NCBI RefSeq assembly: GCF_000426845.1
Contig: NZ_AUGD01000022.1
Coordinates: forward strand, 22,467 to 86,466
DNA length: 64,000 nucleotides
Source: Bradyrhizobium sp. in8p8
GTDB lineage: Bacteria; Pseudomonadota; Alphaproteobacteria; Rhizobiales; Xanthobacteraceae
Direction of reading: 5' to 3'
This document shows, piece after piece, positions 45,265 through 54,244 of this stretch. The notes under the pieces were generated by a model. The model made no database searches. It had not been told where the DNA came from and saw only the letters and a program-made list of their open reading frames with translations. Position 1 is the stretch's first letter. The number at the start of each line of letters is the position of its first letter. Made by a program: the position numbers and the translations under genes.

Positions 45265-46032
45265 CTATTTCAGCGTCGCGCTGAGCTGCTCCGAAAACGC
45301 CTCATTGGTGCGGTCGAGCCTGAGCGGGGTGACCGAGACGTAGCGCTCCCGCAGCGCCGCCAGATCGGTGCCGGCGTCGGGCGTGTCGAGCATTGCTGTC
45401 CGCTCGAAGCCGATCCAAAAATACGGATTGCCGCGGCCGTCCCTGCGCTCGTCGATCCTGAGGAAGCCGAGGTTGCGCTTGCCCTGCCGCGTGACGCGGA
45501 CGCCCAGCACATCCTCCGGCGCGCATGACGGGAAGTTGACGTTGATCACCGTGTCCTTTGGAACACCGGCGGCGATCACCTTGCGCACGATGTCGGGTCC
45601 GAACTTGCGCGCGGTGTCCCACGGCGGCCGGTCGCGGGTCTCAACGCTGAACTCTTGCGACAACGCAAACGACGGCAGCCCCAGGATGGTGCCCTCCAGC
45701 GCGCCAGCAATGGTGCCGGAATAGACCACGTCCTCGGCCACGTTGCGACCCTTGTTGACCCCGGACAGCACGACATCGGGCAGCTTGGCCCCCAGGATAT
45801 GGCGGGCTCCCATGATGACGCAGTCCGTCGGCGTGCCGCGCACAGCAAAGTGGCGCGGGCCGACTTCGCGCAGGCGCAAGGGATCGTTTAGCGACAGCGA
45901 GTGCGACACGCCGGACTGGTCGAGCTCGGGCGCCACCACCCAGACATCGTCGGACAAGGCACGCGCGATCTCCTCCACGACCTTGAGCCCTGGGGCGTGA
46001 ATGCCGTCGTCATTGGTGCAGAGAATGCGCAT
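45265..46032 (-). CDS. surE: 5'/3'-nucleotidase SurE
   Basis: 255 residues from ATG 46032 (MRILCTNDDGIHAPG). Metal-binding D8-D9 pair in NDDG, later SGVNKGRNVAEDVVYSGTIAGA with the family's metal Asn. Dephosphorylates nucleoside monophosphates and is tied to stationary-phase survival. The frame extends 21 residues upstream without support. Follows the hypothetical gene and serS; the response regulator stop is two bases from its own stop, tail to tail. Confidence 0.95.
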   Translation of the reverse strand: MRILCTNDDGIHAPGLKVVEEIARALSDDVWVVAPELDQSGVSHSLSLNDPLRLREVGPRHFAVRGTPTDCVIMGARHILGAKLPDVVLSGVNKGRNVAEDVVYSGTIAGALEGTILGLPSFALSQEFSVETRDRPPWDTARKFGPDIVRKVIAAGVPKDTVINVNFPSCAPEDVLGVRVTRQGKRNLGFLRIDERRDGRGNPYFWIGFERTAMLDTPDAGTDLAALRERYVSVTPLRLDRTNEAFSEQLSATLK

Positions 46033-46140
46033 GCGCCAGATCGATTCCACAAAAGCCGTTTGATCTGTCATATCCGGCCGTGGCCCATCAGGCAAACCGG
46101 CCTGATCGGAGCCCGGGCGGCAGGTTCCCCCCGATCCCCG

Positions 46141-46503
46141 CTAGCGACGAATCCGCCATTGCGGCAGGAAGCGCGCGAGCCGGCCTTCCGCGCGCAGGCT
46201 CATCGCCGGCACGACAGGACTTACGACGGGAGTCTCGATCGCGCCGAGCGTCCCCCGCTGGGCGACGACCGGACCAGACACCGGCGCCTTCGGAAAGCGT
46301 TCGCGTGCCACCGTCAGCGCCTTGTCGAAGTCGGCAGCATTGACACCAGGCTTGGCCCGTCGGCTCTGCACGAGATCATCGTCCCAGAGCCGCGCGATCG
46401 CGATGTCGAGCACACCGCGAAGGCGCTGATCGATGGCCTGGATTCCGGCACCAGTCACCGCCCATTGTCGGCCGACCCAGAAGATGTCGCGGTGCAAGGG
46501 CAT
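46141..46503 (-). CDS. Hypothetical protein between serS and surE
   Basis: 120 residues from ATG 46503 (MPLHRDIFWVGRQWAVTG); the frame opens 19 residues further upstream (46560). No transmembrane segment or signal. A helical region RFPKAPVSGPVVAQRG and a basic C-terminus (RFLPQWRIRR) are seen. Related hypotheticals occur at this locus in Bradyrhizobium. In line with serS and surE, so probably co-transcribed. Function unknown. Confidence 0.55.
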   Translation of the reverse strand: MPLHRDIFWVGRQWAVTGAGIQAIDQRLRGVLDIAIARLWDDDLVQSRRAKPGVNAADFDKALTVARERFPKAPVSGPVVAQRGTLGAIETPVVSPVVPAMSLRAEGRLARFLPQWRIRR

Positions 46504-46562
46504 GAACGGTGGGTTCGCGTTGAGGCGCCAGCAGGATAGCCGGCCGGCCAATCTTCGCAACC

Positions 46563-47894
46563 CTACTCGCGCGCGACCACCTTTAGGCCGCCCATATAGG
46601 GTTGGAGCACGTCCGGCACAGCGATCGAGCCGTCCTCCTGCTGATATGTCTCCATCACAGCGATCAGTGCCCGACCGACGGCGGTGCCGGAGCCGTTCAG
46701 CGTGTGCACGAAGCGCGGCTTGCCGTCCGGCCCGCGCGAGCGGGCATCCATGCGCCGGGCCTGGAAGTCGCCGCAGACCGAGCAGCTCGAGATCTCGCGG
46801 AACATACCGCCATCGCCCTGCCCGGGCATCCAGACCTCGATGTCATAGGTTTTCTGCGACGAGAAGCCCATGTCCCCTGCGCACAGCGTCATCACGCGAT
46901 AATGCAGGCCGAGCCGTTGCAGCACCTGCTCGGCGCAGGACAGCATCCGCTCCAGCTCGTCCTTGCTGGTCTCGGGCGTCGTGATCGAGACCAGCTCGAC
47001 CTTGGTGAACTGATGCTGGCGGATCATGCCACGAGTGTCCCGTCCCGCAGCGCCCGCCTCGGCGCGGAAGCACGGCGTCAGCGCCGTGAGGCGCATCGGC
47101 AGCTGCTTCTCGTCGAGGATGGATTCGCGCGCAAGATTGGTCAGCGAGACTTCAGCGGTGGGGATCAGGCCGAGGCGCTCCGTCTTCAGCCGCTCATGGT
47201 CCGGCGATGCGAGCAGTTCGCCCTTGATCGCCCAGAACTGATCGTCCTCGAATTTCGGCAGCTGCCCGGTGCCGAACATCACCTCATTGCGGACCAGCAG
47301 CGGCGGATTGATCTCGGTGTAGCCGTGCTCTGTCGTGTGCAGGTCGAGCATGAACTGGCCGATGGCGCGTTCGAGCCGCGCCAGCGCCTTCTTGAGCACG
47401 ACGAAACGCGCACCAGAGAGCTTTGCGGCCGCCTCGAAGTCCATGTAGCCGAGCGCGGCGCCGAGATCGTCATGGAGCTTCGGTGCGAAGCTGTAGTTCC
47501 GCTTTTTACCGAACACATGGTGCTGGACGTTGCCGTGCTCGTCGACCCCATCAGGCACGTCATCGAAAGGAATGTTCGGGATTGCCGACAGCTCTTTCGC
47601 CAGTTCCTCGTCGGCTGCCTTCGCAGCGGCTTCGAGCTGCGGCATCGTGGTTTTGAGCTCGGCCACTTCGGCCATCAGCTTCGCTGCGCGCGCCTCGTCC
47701 TTGGCCTTCTTGGCGTCGCCGATCTCCTTGGAGGCCGCATTGCGCCGCGCCTGCGCCTGCTCGGAGGCGAGGATGGCCGCGCGCCGCTTCTCGTCGATCG
47801 CCAGCAGCGAGGCCGACATCGGCTTCAAACCGCGCCGTGCGAGGCCGGCGTCGAAGGCTTGCGGATTGTCGCGGATCGATTTGATGTCGTGCAT
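46563..47894 (-). CDS. serS: Seryl-tRNA synthetase
   Basis: 443 residues from ATG 47894 (MHDIKSIRDNPQAFDAGLA). N-terminal coiled-coil arm binds tRNA-Ser; class II motif 2 is PCFRAEAGAAGRDTRGMIRQ, motif 3 is NGSGTAVGRALIAVME. Charges tRNA-Ser with serine. Placed between tatC and surE as in many alphaproteobacteria. A palindromic repeat separates it from tatC. Confidence 0.97.
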   Translation of the reverse strand: MHDIKSIRDNPQAFDAGLARRGLKPMSASLLAIDEKRRAAILASEQAQARRNAASKEIGDAKKAKDEARAAKLMAEVAELKTTMPQLEAAAKAADEELAKELSAIPNIPFDDVPDGVDEHGNVQHHVFGKKRNYSFAPKLHDDLGAALGYMDFEAAAKLSGARFVVLKKALARLERAIGQFMLDLHTTEHGYTEINPPLLVRNEVMFGTGQLPKFEDDQFWAIKGELLASPDHERLKTERLGLIPTAEVSLTNLARESILDEKQLPMRLTALTPCFRAEAGAAGRDTRGMIRQHQFTKVELVSITTPETSKDELERMLSCAEQVLQRLGLHYRVMTLCAGDMGFSSQKTYDIEVWMPGQGDGGMFREISSCSVCGDFQARRMDARSRGPDGKPRFVHTLNGSGTAVGRALIAVMETYQQEDGSIAVPDVLQPYMGGLKVVARE

Positions 47895-47904
47895 GGCTGC
47901 TTTC

Positions 47905-47992
47905 CCGTCGTGGCCGGGTCTATCCCGGCCATCCACGTGTCTGCCGCCTTAGATCAAGTCGTGGATGCCCGGGTCAAGCCCGGGTATGACGA
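47905..47992. repeat. Intergenic palindromic repeat between tatC and serS
   Basis: Two hairpins: TGGCCGGG (47911-47918)/CCCGGCCA (47924-47931), and CCCGGG-N5-CCCGGG (47968-47984). The sequence is typical of dispersed Bradyrhizobium repeats. It lies within the serS upstream region. Confidence 0.65.
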
Positions 47993-48030
47993 ATCATGGC
48001 GGAGCAGCGCGATGATCGGACGAAAGCGCC

Positions 48031-48843
48031 CTACTCCGCCGGATTGGCCGGCGTCGAGACGTCGGTACCGGTCGCAGCCTGTGCGGCGGCCGCCTTCCTC
48101 TCCACCATCGCCACCGCGAGGATCGAGCCCTCGTACAGCGCCATTAGCGGAAACGCGAGGGAGCACTGGCTGAGCACGTCGGGCGGCGTCAGCACGGCTG
48201 CGATCACGAAGGCCAAGACGATGAAGTAGCGGCGCTTCTCGCGCAGCATCGTCGAGCTGACGATGCCGATCCGCCCGAGCAGCGTCAGAATCACCGGAAG
48301 CTGGAAAGCGATGCCGAAGGCGAAGATCAGCGACATCATCAGCGACAGGTATTCGCCGACCTTGGGCAGCAACTGGATCTGTGCTGTCTCGTCGCTGCCG
48401 GTCTGCTGCATGCCGAGCGAGAAGCGGACCAGCATCGGCAACACGACGAAGTAGACCAGCGCCGCGCCCAGCACGAAGAAGAAGGGGGTGGCGACCAGAT
48501 ATGGCAGGAAAGCCTGCTTCTCGTGCTTGTAGAGTCCGGGCGCGACGAACTTGTAGATCTGCGTCGCCACGATTGGAAACGAGATGAAGCCTGCCCCAAA
48601 CAGCGCGAGCTTCAGCTGCGTGATGAAATATTCCAGCAGCGCCGTGTAGATGAACTTCGAATTCTCGGGCCCCGCCACCCACACGAACGGCCAGACCAGC
48701 ACGTTGTAGATCTGCTTGGCGAAGAAGAAACAGAAGATGAAGGCAATGCCGAAGCCAAGCAGCGCCTTGATGAGCCGCGAACGCAGCTCGATCAAATGGT
48801 CCATCAGCGGGGCTTTGCTGGCCTCGATATCGGCGTCGGTCAT
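48031..48843 (-). CDS. tatC: Sec-independent (Tat) translocase subunit TatC
   Basis: 270 residues with six transmembrane helices. N-terminal MDHLIELRSRLIKALLGFG carries the TatC signature that recognises twin-arginine signals; later VAPGLYKHEKQAFLPYL and FGIAFQLPVILTLLG. The TatABC complex exports folded proteins. Overlaps tatB by four bases. C-terminal tail (AAAQAATGTDVSTPA) is cytosolic. Confidence 0.96.
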   Translation of the reverse strand: MTDADIEASKAPLMDHLIELRSRLIKALLGFGIAFIFCFFFAKQIYNVLVWPFVWVAGPENSKFIYTALLEYFITQLKLALFGAGFISFPIVATQIYKFVAPGLYKHEKQAFLPYLVATPFFFVLGAALVYFVVLPMLVRFSLGMQQTGSDETAQIQLLPKVGEYLSLMMSLIFAFGIAFQLPVILTLLGRIGIVSSTMLREKRRYFIVLAFVIAAVLTPPDVLSQCSLAFPLMALYEGSILAVAMVERKAAAAQAATGTDVSTPANPAE

Positions 48844-49343
48844 GACGCTTTGGCGTCCTTGATTGCCTCGGATGGTGCGGTGTCCTGCGCAACCGCCGCC
48901 TGTTCGACCTCACGAGTGATCGCGAGCGGCTCGTTCGCAGCTGCATGGGCCTCGGCTTCCATGAAGGTCGCGGGTGTCGGCGCTTCCGGGGTCGTGGGCG
49001 TCGAAGGCGGATCGACGGCTGTCGTCGTCGACGTCTCCGCCGGCTTGTCCAGCGCATCAACACGAAGCGCGTCGCTGACGTCCTTCTGGAGCGAGGTGAG
49101 CGGATTGTTGCTGGTGAAGCCGGTCGCGGCTTCCTTGACCTCGTCGAAGCTCTTCTTGAGGTCGGCCATCTCCGCCTCGCGCATAGCTTCCTGGAACTGG
49201 CCCTGGAATTCGGCGGCCATCTTGCGGGCCTTGCCCATCCACTGTCCGACCATACGCAGCACGCCCGGCAGCTCTTTCGGGCCGATGGCGATCAGGGCCA
49301 CGACCCCGACCAGGACCAGTTCACTCCACCCGATGTCGAACAT
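48840..49343 (-). CDS. tatB: Tat translocase subunit TatB
   Basis: 167 residues. One N-terminal helix MFDIGWSELVLVGVVALIAI, the GPKELPG hinge, and an amphipathic helix GQWMGKARKMAAEFQGQF. The tail is long, Pro/Thr/Glu-rich and acidic. Receives substrates with TatC. Its ATG and stop place it directly between tatA (90 bp gap) and tatC (four-base overlap). Confidence 0.94.
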   Translation of the reverse strand: MFDIGWSELVLVGVVALIAIGPKELPGVLRMVGQWMGKARKMAAEFQGQFQEAMREAEMADLKKSFDEVKEAATGFTSNNPLTSLQKDVSDALRVDALDKPAETSTTTAVDPPSTPTTPEAPTPATFMEAEAHAAANEPLAITREVEQAAVAQDTAPSEAIKDAKAS

Positions 49344-49432
49344 GAGGTCTTCCGTTCACGCCAGCCGAAGCCGGCCCAATCCCTCGCGCGCAGGATCGGG
49401 GCCGCTACCCACGTCTCGCGTGCTCTTTCGGC

Positions 49433-49666
49433 TCAGACGGCCTTGCTGCCGACGTCGGACCGGGACGCGGTCGGCGCGCCATTGTGCTCGATGGACTTCG
49501 CCGGCTCGGGCTTGTCTGCGGGCTTGTCGTCGTCCTGCATGCCCTTCTTGAACGCCTTGATGCCCTGCGCCACGTCGCCCATCAGATCCGAAATCTTGCC
49601 GCGGCCGAACAGCAGCAGGACCACTGCGATCACCAAGATCCAGTGCCAAATGCTGAGTGAACCCAT
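49433..49666 (-). CDS. tatA: Tat translocase subunit TatA
   Basis: 77 residues from ATG 49666 (MGSLSIWHWILVIAVVLLLF), a transmembrane helix, the FGRGK hinge, then an amphipathic helix DLMGDVAQGIKAFKKGM and an acidic/polar tail. Forms the pore of the Tat complex. An in-frame extension to 49714 is not supported. Co-directional with scpB upstream (164 bp) and tatB downstream. Confidence 0.93.
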   Translation of the reverse strand: MGSLSIWHWILVIAVVLLLFGRGKISDLMGDVAQGIKAFKKGMQDDDKPADKPEPAKSIEHNGAPTASRSDVGSKAV

Positions 49667-49830
49667 CCTGCAACCCTCCAAACGCGCATGGCCGGGGACC
49701 CGGCCGATCTTCACCGAAACCTAGGCTTGGCAGGTCTCAAAAACAAGGACCAAGGCGGCGCCAATTCGCTGTCGGCACTACGCAATCTTGCTAGTGTTAA
49801 CCGGTCGCAGGGGCCGTAAAGCACCGGGAC

Positions 49831-50604
49831 TCACTCGTTGGTGCCACCTTCGCTGCTACCCTCGCCGGCTCCCTCATCGCCACTTGCCGGCGGCTCCTGC
49901 GAGGTCTCGGGCTCGACCGCTGGCGCCAGCGCAAGATCGAGGTCGCCTGGTTCCAGCGGATCCTCGTCCTCGCGCAGCGCCGGATCATCGGACGGCGTCG
50001 GTACGCTAAATCCGGTCGGCAGGCGCGAATCCAACAGACCCGTGCCCTTCAGCTCTTCCAGGCCCGGCAGATCGCCGAGCTGTTCAAGGGTGAACTGCGA
50101 CAGGAATTCCTCAGTGGTTCCGAAGGTCAAGGGACGGCCCGGCGTCTTGCGGCGGCCACGCGGCTTGATCCAGCCGGTCTCCAGCAGCACGTCGAGCGTG
50201 CCCTTTGAGGTGACGACGCCACGGATCTCCTCGATCTCGGCACGCGTCACGGGCTGGTGGTAGGCGATGATCGCCAGCACCTCGATCGCGGCACGCGACA
50301 GGCGGCGCGTCTCGGTACTCTCCCGGGTCATCAGCCAAGCGAGATCGCCGGCAGTGCGGAAGGTCCATTTGTTGGCGACGCGAACGAGGTTTACCCCGCG
50401 CAGGGCATAGTCGGCCTGCAGCTGCTCGAGCGCGGCCTTGACATCGACGCCCTCCGGCATCCGCTTGGCCAGCGTGGCGGTATCCAGCGGCTCACTCGAC
50501 GCAAACAGCAGCGCTTCCAGCAGCCGCAATTCCTCCGGACGCGCCTGGGATTCGTTCTCCATCGGCTCGGCCTCTTCTACGCGCACTTCAGCCAGGCTTG
50601 CCAT
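49831..50604 (-). CDS. scpB: Segregation and condensation protein B
   Basis: 257 residues from ATG 50604 (MASLAEV); ATG 50625 is possible. Winged-helix pair: LRLLEALLFASSEPLDTATL, EVLAIIAYHQPVTRAEIEEIRG, GVVTSKGTLDVLLETGWIKP. Accessory subunit of the SMC condensin complex with ScpA. The C-terminal tail is long, acidic and low-complexity (LREDEDPLEPGDLDLA). The start lies just after scpA's stop. Confidence 0.93.
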   Translation of the reverse strand: MASLAEVRVEEAEPMENESQARPEELRLLEALLFASSEPLDTATLAKRMPEGVDVKAALEQLQADYALRGVNLVRVANKWTFRTAGDLAWLMTRESTETRRLSRAAIEVLAIIAYHQPVTRAEIEEIRGVVTSKGTLDVLLETGWIKPRGRRKTPGRPLTFGTTEEFLSQFTLEQLGDLPGLEELKGTGLLDSRLPTGFSVPTPSDDPALREDEDPLEPGDLDLALAPAVEPETSQEPPASGDEGAGEGSSEGGTNE

Positions 50605-50625
50605 GGCAGATTCTCCTTCTTGCAC

Positions 50626-51465
50626 TTAGGCGACCGGCGCATCAGGCGCAGGAGCTGCGTCCAGGACCGGTTTTTGGCGCCCTTTCCGGAAATAGATCGG
50701 CGCAAACGCCTCTTTCTGGTTCAGCTCGAGCTGGCCTTCGCGCACCAGCTCAAGCGCGGCGGCGAAGCTCGAGGCGAACACTGTTGCCCGCTGCGTCGGA
50801 TCGGCGACGTGTCGGATCAGGAAATCGTCCAGCACGCCCCAGTCATCCTGTTCGTTGAGGCTGCCAACCAATCGCTCCAGCGTGGCGCGCGCTTCGGCAA
50901 GTGACCACACCGTGCGCTTGGCCAGATGCACGCTCGCCAGCACGCGCGACTGGCGCTGCGCGGCATAGGCGGTCAGCAGATCGTAGAGCGTTGCCGTGTA
51001 TTTCGGATGCTTGATCTCGGCGATCTGCTCGGGCTCGCCCCGCGGGAAGATGTCGCGCTGCAATTGCGGCCGGTTCATCAGCCGGTTGGCGGCTTCGCGG
51101 ATGGCTTCGAGGCGGCGCAGGCGGTTGGCCAGCGCCGTCGCCATCTGCTCCGCGCTCGGCCCCTCCGCGCTCGGCGGCTCCGGCAGCAATAGCCGCGATT
51201 TCAGGAAGGCGAGCCAGGCCGCCATGACGAGGTAGTCAGCCGCCAGCTCCAGCCGAATCTTCCGCGCGGCCTCGATGAAGTGAAGGTACTGGTCGGCGAG
51301 CGCCAGGATCGAAATCTTGGCGAGGTCGACCTTCTGTTGACGCGCCAGCGCGAGCAGCAGGTCGAGAGGCCCTTCATAGCCCTCGACATCCACCACCAAC
51401 GCCGGCTCACCCTCGGCGAGCTCTGCTGGCCGCCCGGTTTCGAACGATAGGATTTCTGCGGTCAT
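50626..51465 (-). CDS. scpA: Segregation and condensation protein A (kleisin)
   Basis: 279 residues from ATG 51465, giving MTAEILSFETGRPAE; the open frame extends 60 residues upstream through nagZ. Kleisin features: YEGPLDLLLALARQQKVDLA, ILALADQYLHFIEAARKIRL, and the C-terminal winged helix (FASSFAAALELVREGQLEL). Bridges the SMC heads in condensin. ATG overlaps the nagZ stop by four bases (51462-51465), so translation is coupled. Confidence 0.95.
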   Translation of the reverse strand: MTAEILSFETGRPAELAEGEPALVVDVEGYEGPLDLLLALARQQKVDLAKISILALADQYLHFIEAARKIRLELAADYLVMAAWLAFLKSRLLLPEPPSAEGPSAEQMATALANRLRRLEAIREAANRLMNRPQLQRDIFPRGEPEQIAEIKHPKYTATLYDLLTAYAAQRQSRVLASVHLAKRTVWSLAEARATLERLVGSLNEQDDWGVLDDFLIRHVADPTQRATVFASSFAAALELVREGQLELNQKEAFAPIYFRKGRQKPVLDAAPAPDAPVA

Positions 51466-52490
51466 GCGGATGCCGTGTTTGCCCGTGCGATCAATGCGTC
51501 CAGTTCCGCGCGTGCGGCCGCCCGATCGAACGGCTGCGGCGGCTTGCGGGCCGCAAGCGCGGCGTTCGCGCGCTCCAGCGCCCTGCCGGACAGTTCGGGT
51601 GCCTGGCCGGCGACGTCGCGCATCTCCTCGATGTTGCCGTTGCAATGCAGGGCCACGTCGCAGCCGGCCGCGAAGATGGCGCGGGTCCGCTCGGCGATAT
51701 TCCCCGACAGCGCGTTCATCGACACGTCATCACTCATTAACAAACCCTGGAACCCGATTGCGCCGCGAATCACGTCAGCAATCATTGTCGCAGATGTCGT
51801 CGCCGGATGGGCGGGGTCCACGGCGCTAAACACAACATGTGCAGTCATGGCCATCGGCAGGTCCGCGAGCGGCTTGAACGCGGCGAAATCGGTCCGTTCC
51901 AGTTCGGCCCGAGGCGTGTCGACCGTCGGCAGCTTGAAATGAGTGTCGGCGGTGGCCCGGCCGTGCCCAGGAATGTGCTTGAGCACCGGCAGCACGCCGC
52001 CCTGCTCCAGCCCCTCGGTGACCGCCCGGGCAATAGCCGCGACCTTGCCCGGCTCAGTGCCGTAGGCCCGGTTGCCAATGACCGCATCGGCGCCCGGCAC
52101 CGGCACGTCGGCCAGCGGCAGGCAGTCCACAGTGATGCCGAGATCGGCGAGATCGGCCGCGATAAGCCGTGCGCTGAGACGCGCCGCGGTAAGCCCGAGG
52201 GCCGAATCAGTGTCGTACAAGGCCGCGAACGTGGCGCCCGCCGGGTAGACCGGCCAGTGCGGCGGGCCCAGCCGTTGCACCCGTCCCCCCTCTTGATCGA
52301 TCAGGACAGGCGCGTCGGGAGCATTCGCGACAAAGCGCAATTCCGCAACCAACGCAGCGACTTGCGTCGGCGTCGCGACATTGCGCTTGAACAGGATGAA
52401 GCCCCACGGGCGCTGGTCACGGATAAACTCCCGCTCGGCGGCGGTGAGTTCCGTTCCGGATACGCCGGTAATGAAGGCCCGCGTGCTCAT
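51462..52490 (-). CDS. nagZ: Beta-N-acetylhexosaminidase (peptidoglycan recycling)
   Basis: 342 residues, glycoside hydrolase family 3. Motifs: HIPGHGRATADTHFKLP (catalytic loop His), LLMSDDVSMNALSG (nucleophile Asp region). Cleaves GlcNAc from 1,6-anhydroMurNAc-peptides in the cytoplasm during cell-wall recycling. Precedes scpA with a four-base overlap, a conserved alphaproteobacterial pairing. Functionally linked to MltB-type transglycosylases, one of which is at 29506-30330. Confidence 0.95.
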   Translation of the reverse strand: MSTRAFITGVSGTELTAAEREFIRDQRPWGFILFKRNVATPTQVAALVAELRFVANAPDAPVLIDQEGGRVQRLGPPHWPVYPAGATFAALYDTDSALGLTAARLSARLIAADLADLGITVDCLPLADVPVPGADAVIGNRAYGTEPGKVAAIARAVTEGLEQGGVLPVLKHIPGHGRATADTHFKLPTVDTPRAELERTDFAAFKPLADLPMAMTAHVVFSAVDPAHPATTSATMIADVIRGAIGFQGLLMSDDVSMNALSGNIAERTRAIFAAGCDVALHCNGNIEEMRDVAGQAPELSGRALERANAALAARKPPQPFDRAAARAELDALIARANTASA

Positions 52491-52536
52491 GACGGCCGAT
52501 TAACCCTGACCCGCGAGGGGGTCAAGGAAACGGCCT

Positions 52537-54105
52537 TTAATTCCTCTGGACGAAGCAGGCGGACAAGCCGGCGGCCCTCAGGCTGTTGCAAGCCTGCGTC
52601 GCCTCCTCGGCCGAAGCGTACGGGCCAGCGAAGGCGCGGTAGACGATCCCCTTGCCCTTGTCGGTGAGGTCGACCCGCTTGATCACCGGCGAGCGGGAGC
52701 CGAGTACGTTGCCGTACTTGCTCTGAAGCACGCGGTAGGACGCGGCGGCACTGTCCTCGCTCTGCTGCGAGGAGACCTGTACGATGTAGCCGCCGCCGCT
52801 GCTGGCGGGCGCGAGCGGAGTCGGACTAGTCGCAGCCATCCTCTGCGAAGGCTCGGCCGCCGGTTGCGGGGCCAGCGACATCGGCTGATGGACGCTGGCA
52901 TTGGCCGAGGTCGGCGGATTGCGCGGCGTGGCCGGCACAGCGGGTGCAGCAACAGGCTTCGGCGCCGCTGGCGTCGGCTTGACTGCAGCCGATTGCGGTG
53001 GCGCGCTGTCGGTCTGGTCTCCCTTCACGGCCACGGTCCGGATCGGGCGCGGCGAATTGCTTGGCAACGTTCCATTGCTCGGGACGGCTCCCGAGCTCGG
53101 CGCGGGAATTGCAGACGGCGAGACGCTCGCCACAGACGGTGGGTTCGCATTCTGGTTCAGTGGCGGGAACACCACTCGGGGACCGCCCGCCTTTGCGTTG
53201 ACGTCGACCGGGGCTTCCTCGCGCGGCACGATCTTCTCAGTGCCGTCACCGCTGACCATCCGGTCCGGCACCTTGGCCGAGGAATCGCTCGGCGCGGGCA
53301 CGATCTTGGTCGGCGCATTGTCGGCCCTGATGATCGGCGGCTCGCCGCTGCGGGGCGAGCCGATATAGGTCTTGTACGCGAAGGCCGCACCAGTGCCCAC
53401 CACGGCAAGCGCCAGGATCGCCGCGACTGTCATCATGCCGCCGCGCTGCTTCTTCGGCTCGTCGAGTTCGGCTTCGGGATAGTCGCTCTGGAACGCATAA
53501 GGATCGTCCGGATAGGACGGATCGCGCTGATAGTCCTGCTCACCTGTCTCGAGGCGGCCGTAGAGCGCATCATCGTAGCGCGAAGGATCCGGCGCGTACG
53601 GCTCCTGATAGGACTGCTCTTGGTAAGACGGACGGTGCTGCTGGTAGGCCTGATCCTGGTAGGACTGATCCTGGTAAGACTGATTCTCCTGGCCGTGATC
53701 CTGATAGGCCTGCGGCTGATGAACAGGTTCGGGCGCGGCGGACCTGGCCGAATAGCGATGTAGCGGATGAACCGGGCTTACCGAGACGGGATAGTCAGGC
53801 TCCGGCGCGGGTGCCGGCTGCGGCTGCACATTGGCGCGCCGCATCCATGAGGGTGGCCCAGGCGGCGAGGCCTGCTCGGCGTAGTCCTGCCGGTCGTCGT
53901 GCTGGCGGTACCCGTCTTCCCCATAGCTTTGCGTGGGCGCGGCCGGGGAGCGCGCAGCCGGCCGTCCCTGCGCCGCAAACGGATCGGTCTGCCCGATCAG
54001 ACGGGCGAGCTCGGCCAAGGGATCGCTCTCCGCCTTCCCATACTGATCGCCACCGCGACCATAGTCATCGGAAGGAAACGGTCTGTCCTGATATCGTTCG
54101 GCCAT
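52537..54105 (-). CDS. SPOR-domain cell-division protein with Tyr-Gln repeats
   Basis: 522 residues from ATG 54105 (MAERYQDRPFPSDDYG). Cytosolic part is Gln/Tyr/Pro-rich with tandem YQ units (YQDQSYQDQAYQ-type, bases 53599-53709). One transmembrane helix at about 224-243 (TVAAILALAVVGTGAAFAYK), a Pro/Ala/Ser-rich periplasmic linker, and a C-terminal SPOR domain (GGYIVQVSSQQSEDSAAASY, VYRAFAGPYASAEEA). SPOR domains bind denuded glycan at the septum. Between nagZ and argS, a conserved location. Confidence 0.88.
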   Translation of the reverse strand: MAERYQDRPFPSDDYGRGGDQYGKAESDPLAELARLIGQTDPFAAQGRPAARSPAAPTQSYGEDGYRQHDDRQDYAEQASPPGPPSWMRRANVQPQPAPAPEPDYPVSVSPVHPLHRYSARSAAPEPVHQPQAYQDHGQENQSYQDQSYQDQAYQQHRPSYQEQSYQEPYAPDPSRYDDALYGRLETGEQDYQRDPSYPDDPYAFQSDYPEAELDEPKKQRGGMMTVAAILALAVVGTGAAFAYKTYIGSPRSGEPPIIRADNAPTKIVPAPSDSSAKVPDRMVSGDGTEKIVPREEAPVDVNAKAGGPRVVFPPLNQNANPPSVASVSPSAIPAPSSGAVPSNGTLPSNSPRPIRTVAVKGDQTDSAPPQSAAVKPTPAAPKPVAAPAVPATPRNPPTSANASVHQPMSLAPQPAAEPSQRMAATSPTPLAPASSGGGYIVQVSSQQSEDSAAASYRVLQSKYGNVLGSRSPVIKRVDLTDKGKGIVYRAFAGPYASAEEATQACNSLRAAGLSACFVQRN

Positions 54106-54244
54106 CGTGATGATGCGTCCCTTCGGGAAAGCCGCGCGCCCCTCGACCAAGGCACGGCTTTCGACCCACAAGGCTTTCAACCAAGTCTAAGCGATCCGGC
54201 TTCTGCCGGTTACCCCCGAATCCCCTTAAGTAGTTCGCCCCAAA

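Noticed and set aside
46602..48173. 523-residue plus-strand open frame opposite serS
   Set aside because: Antisense of serS and adjoining repeat; no recognisable fold.
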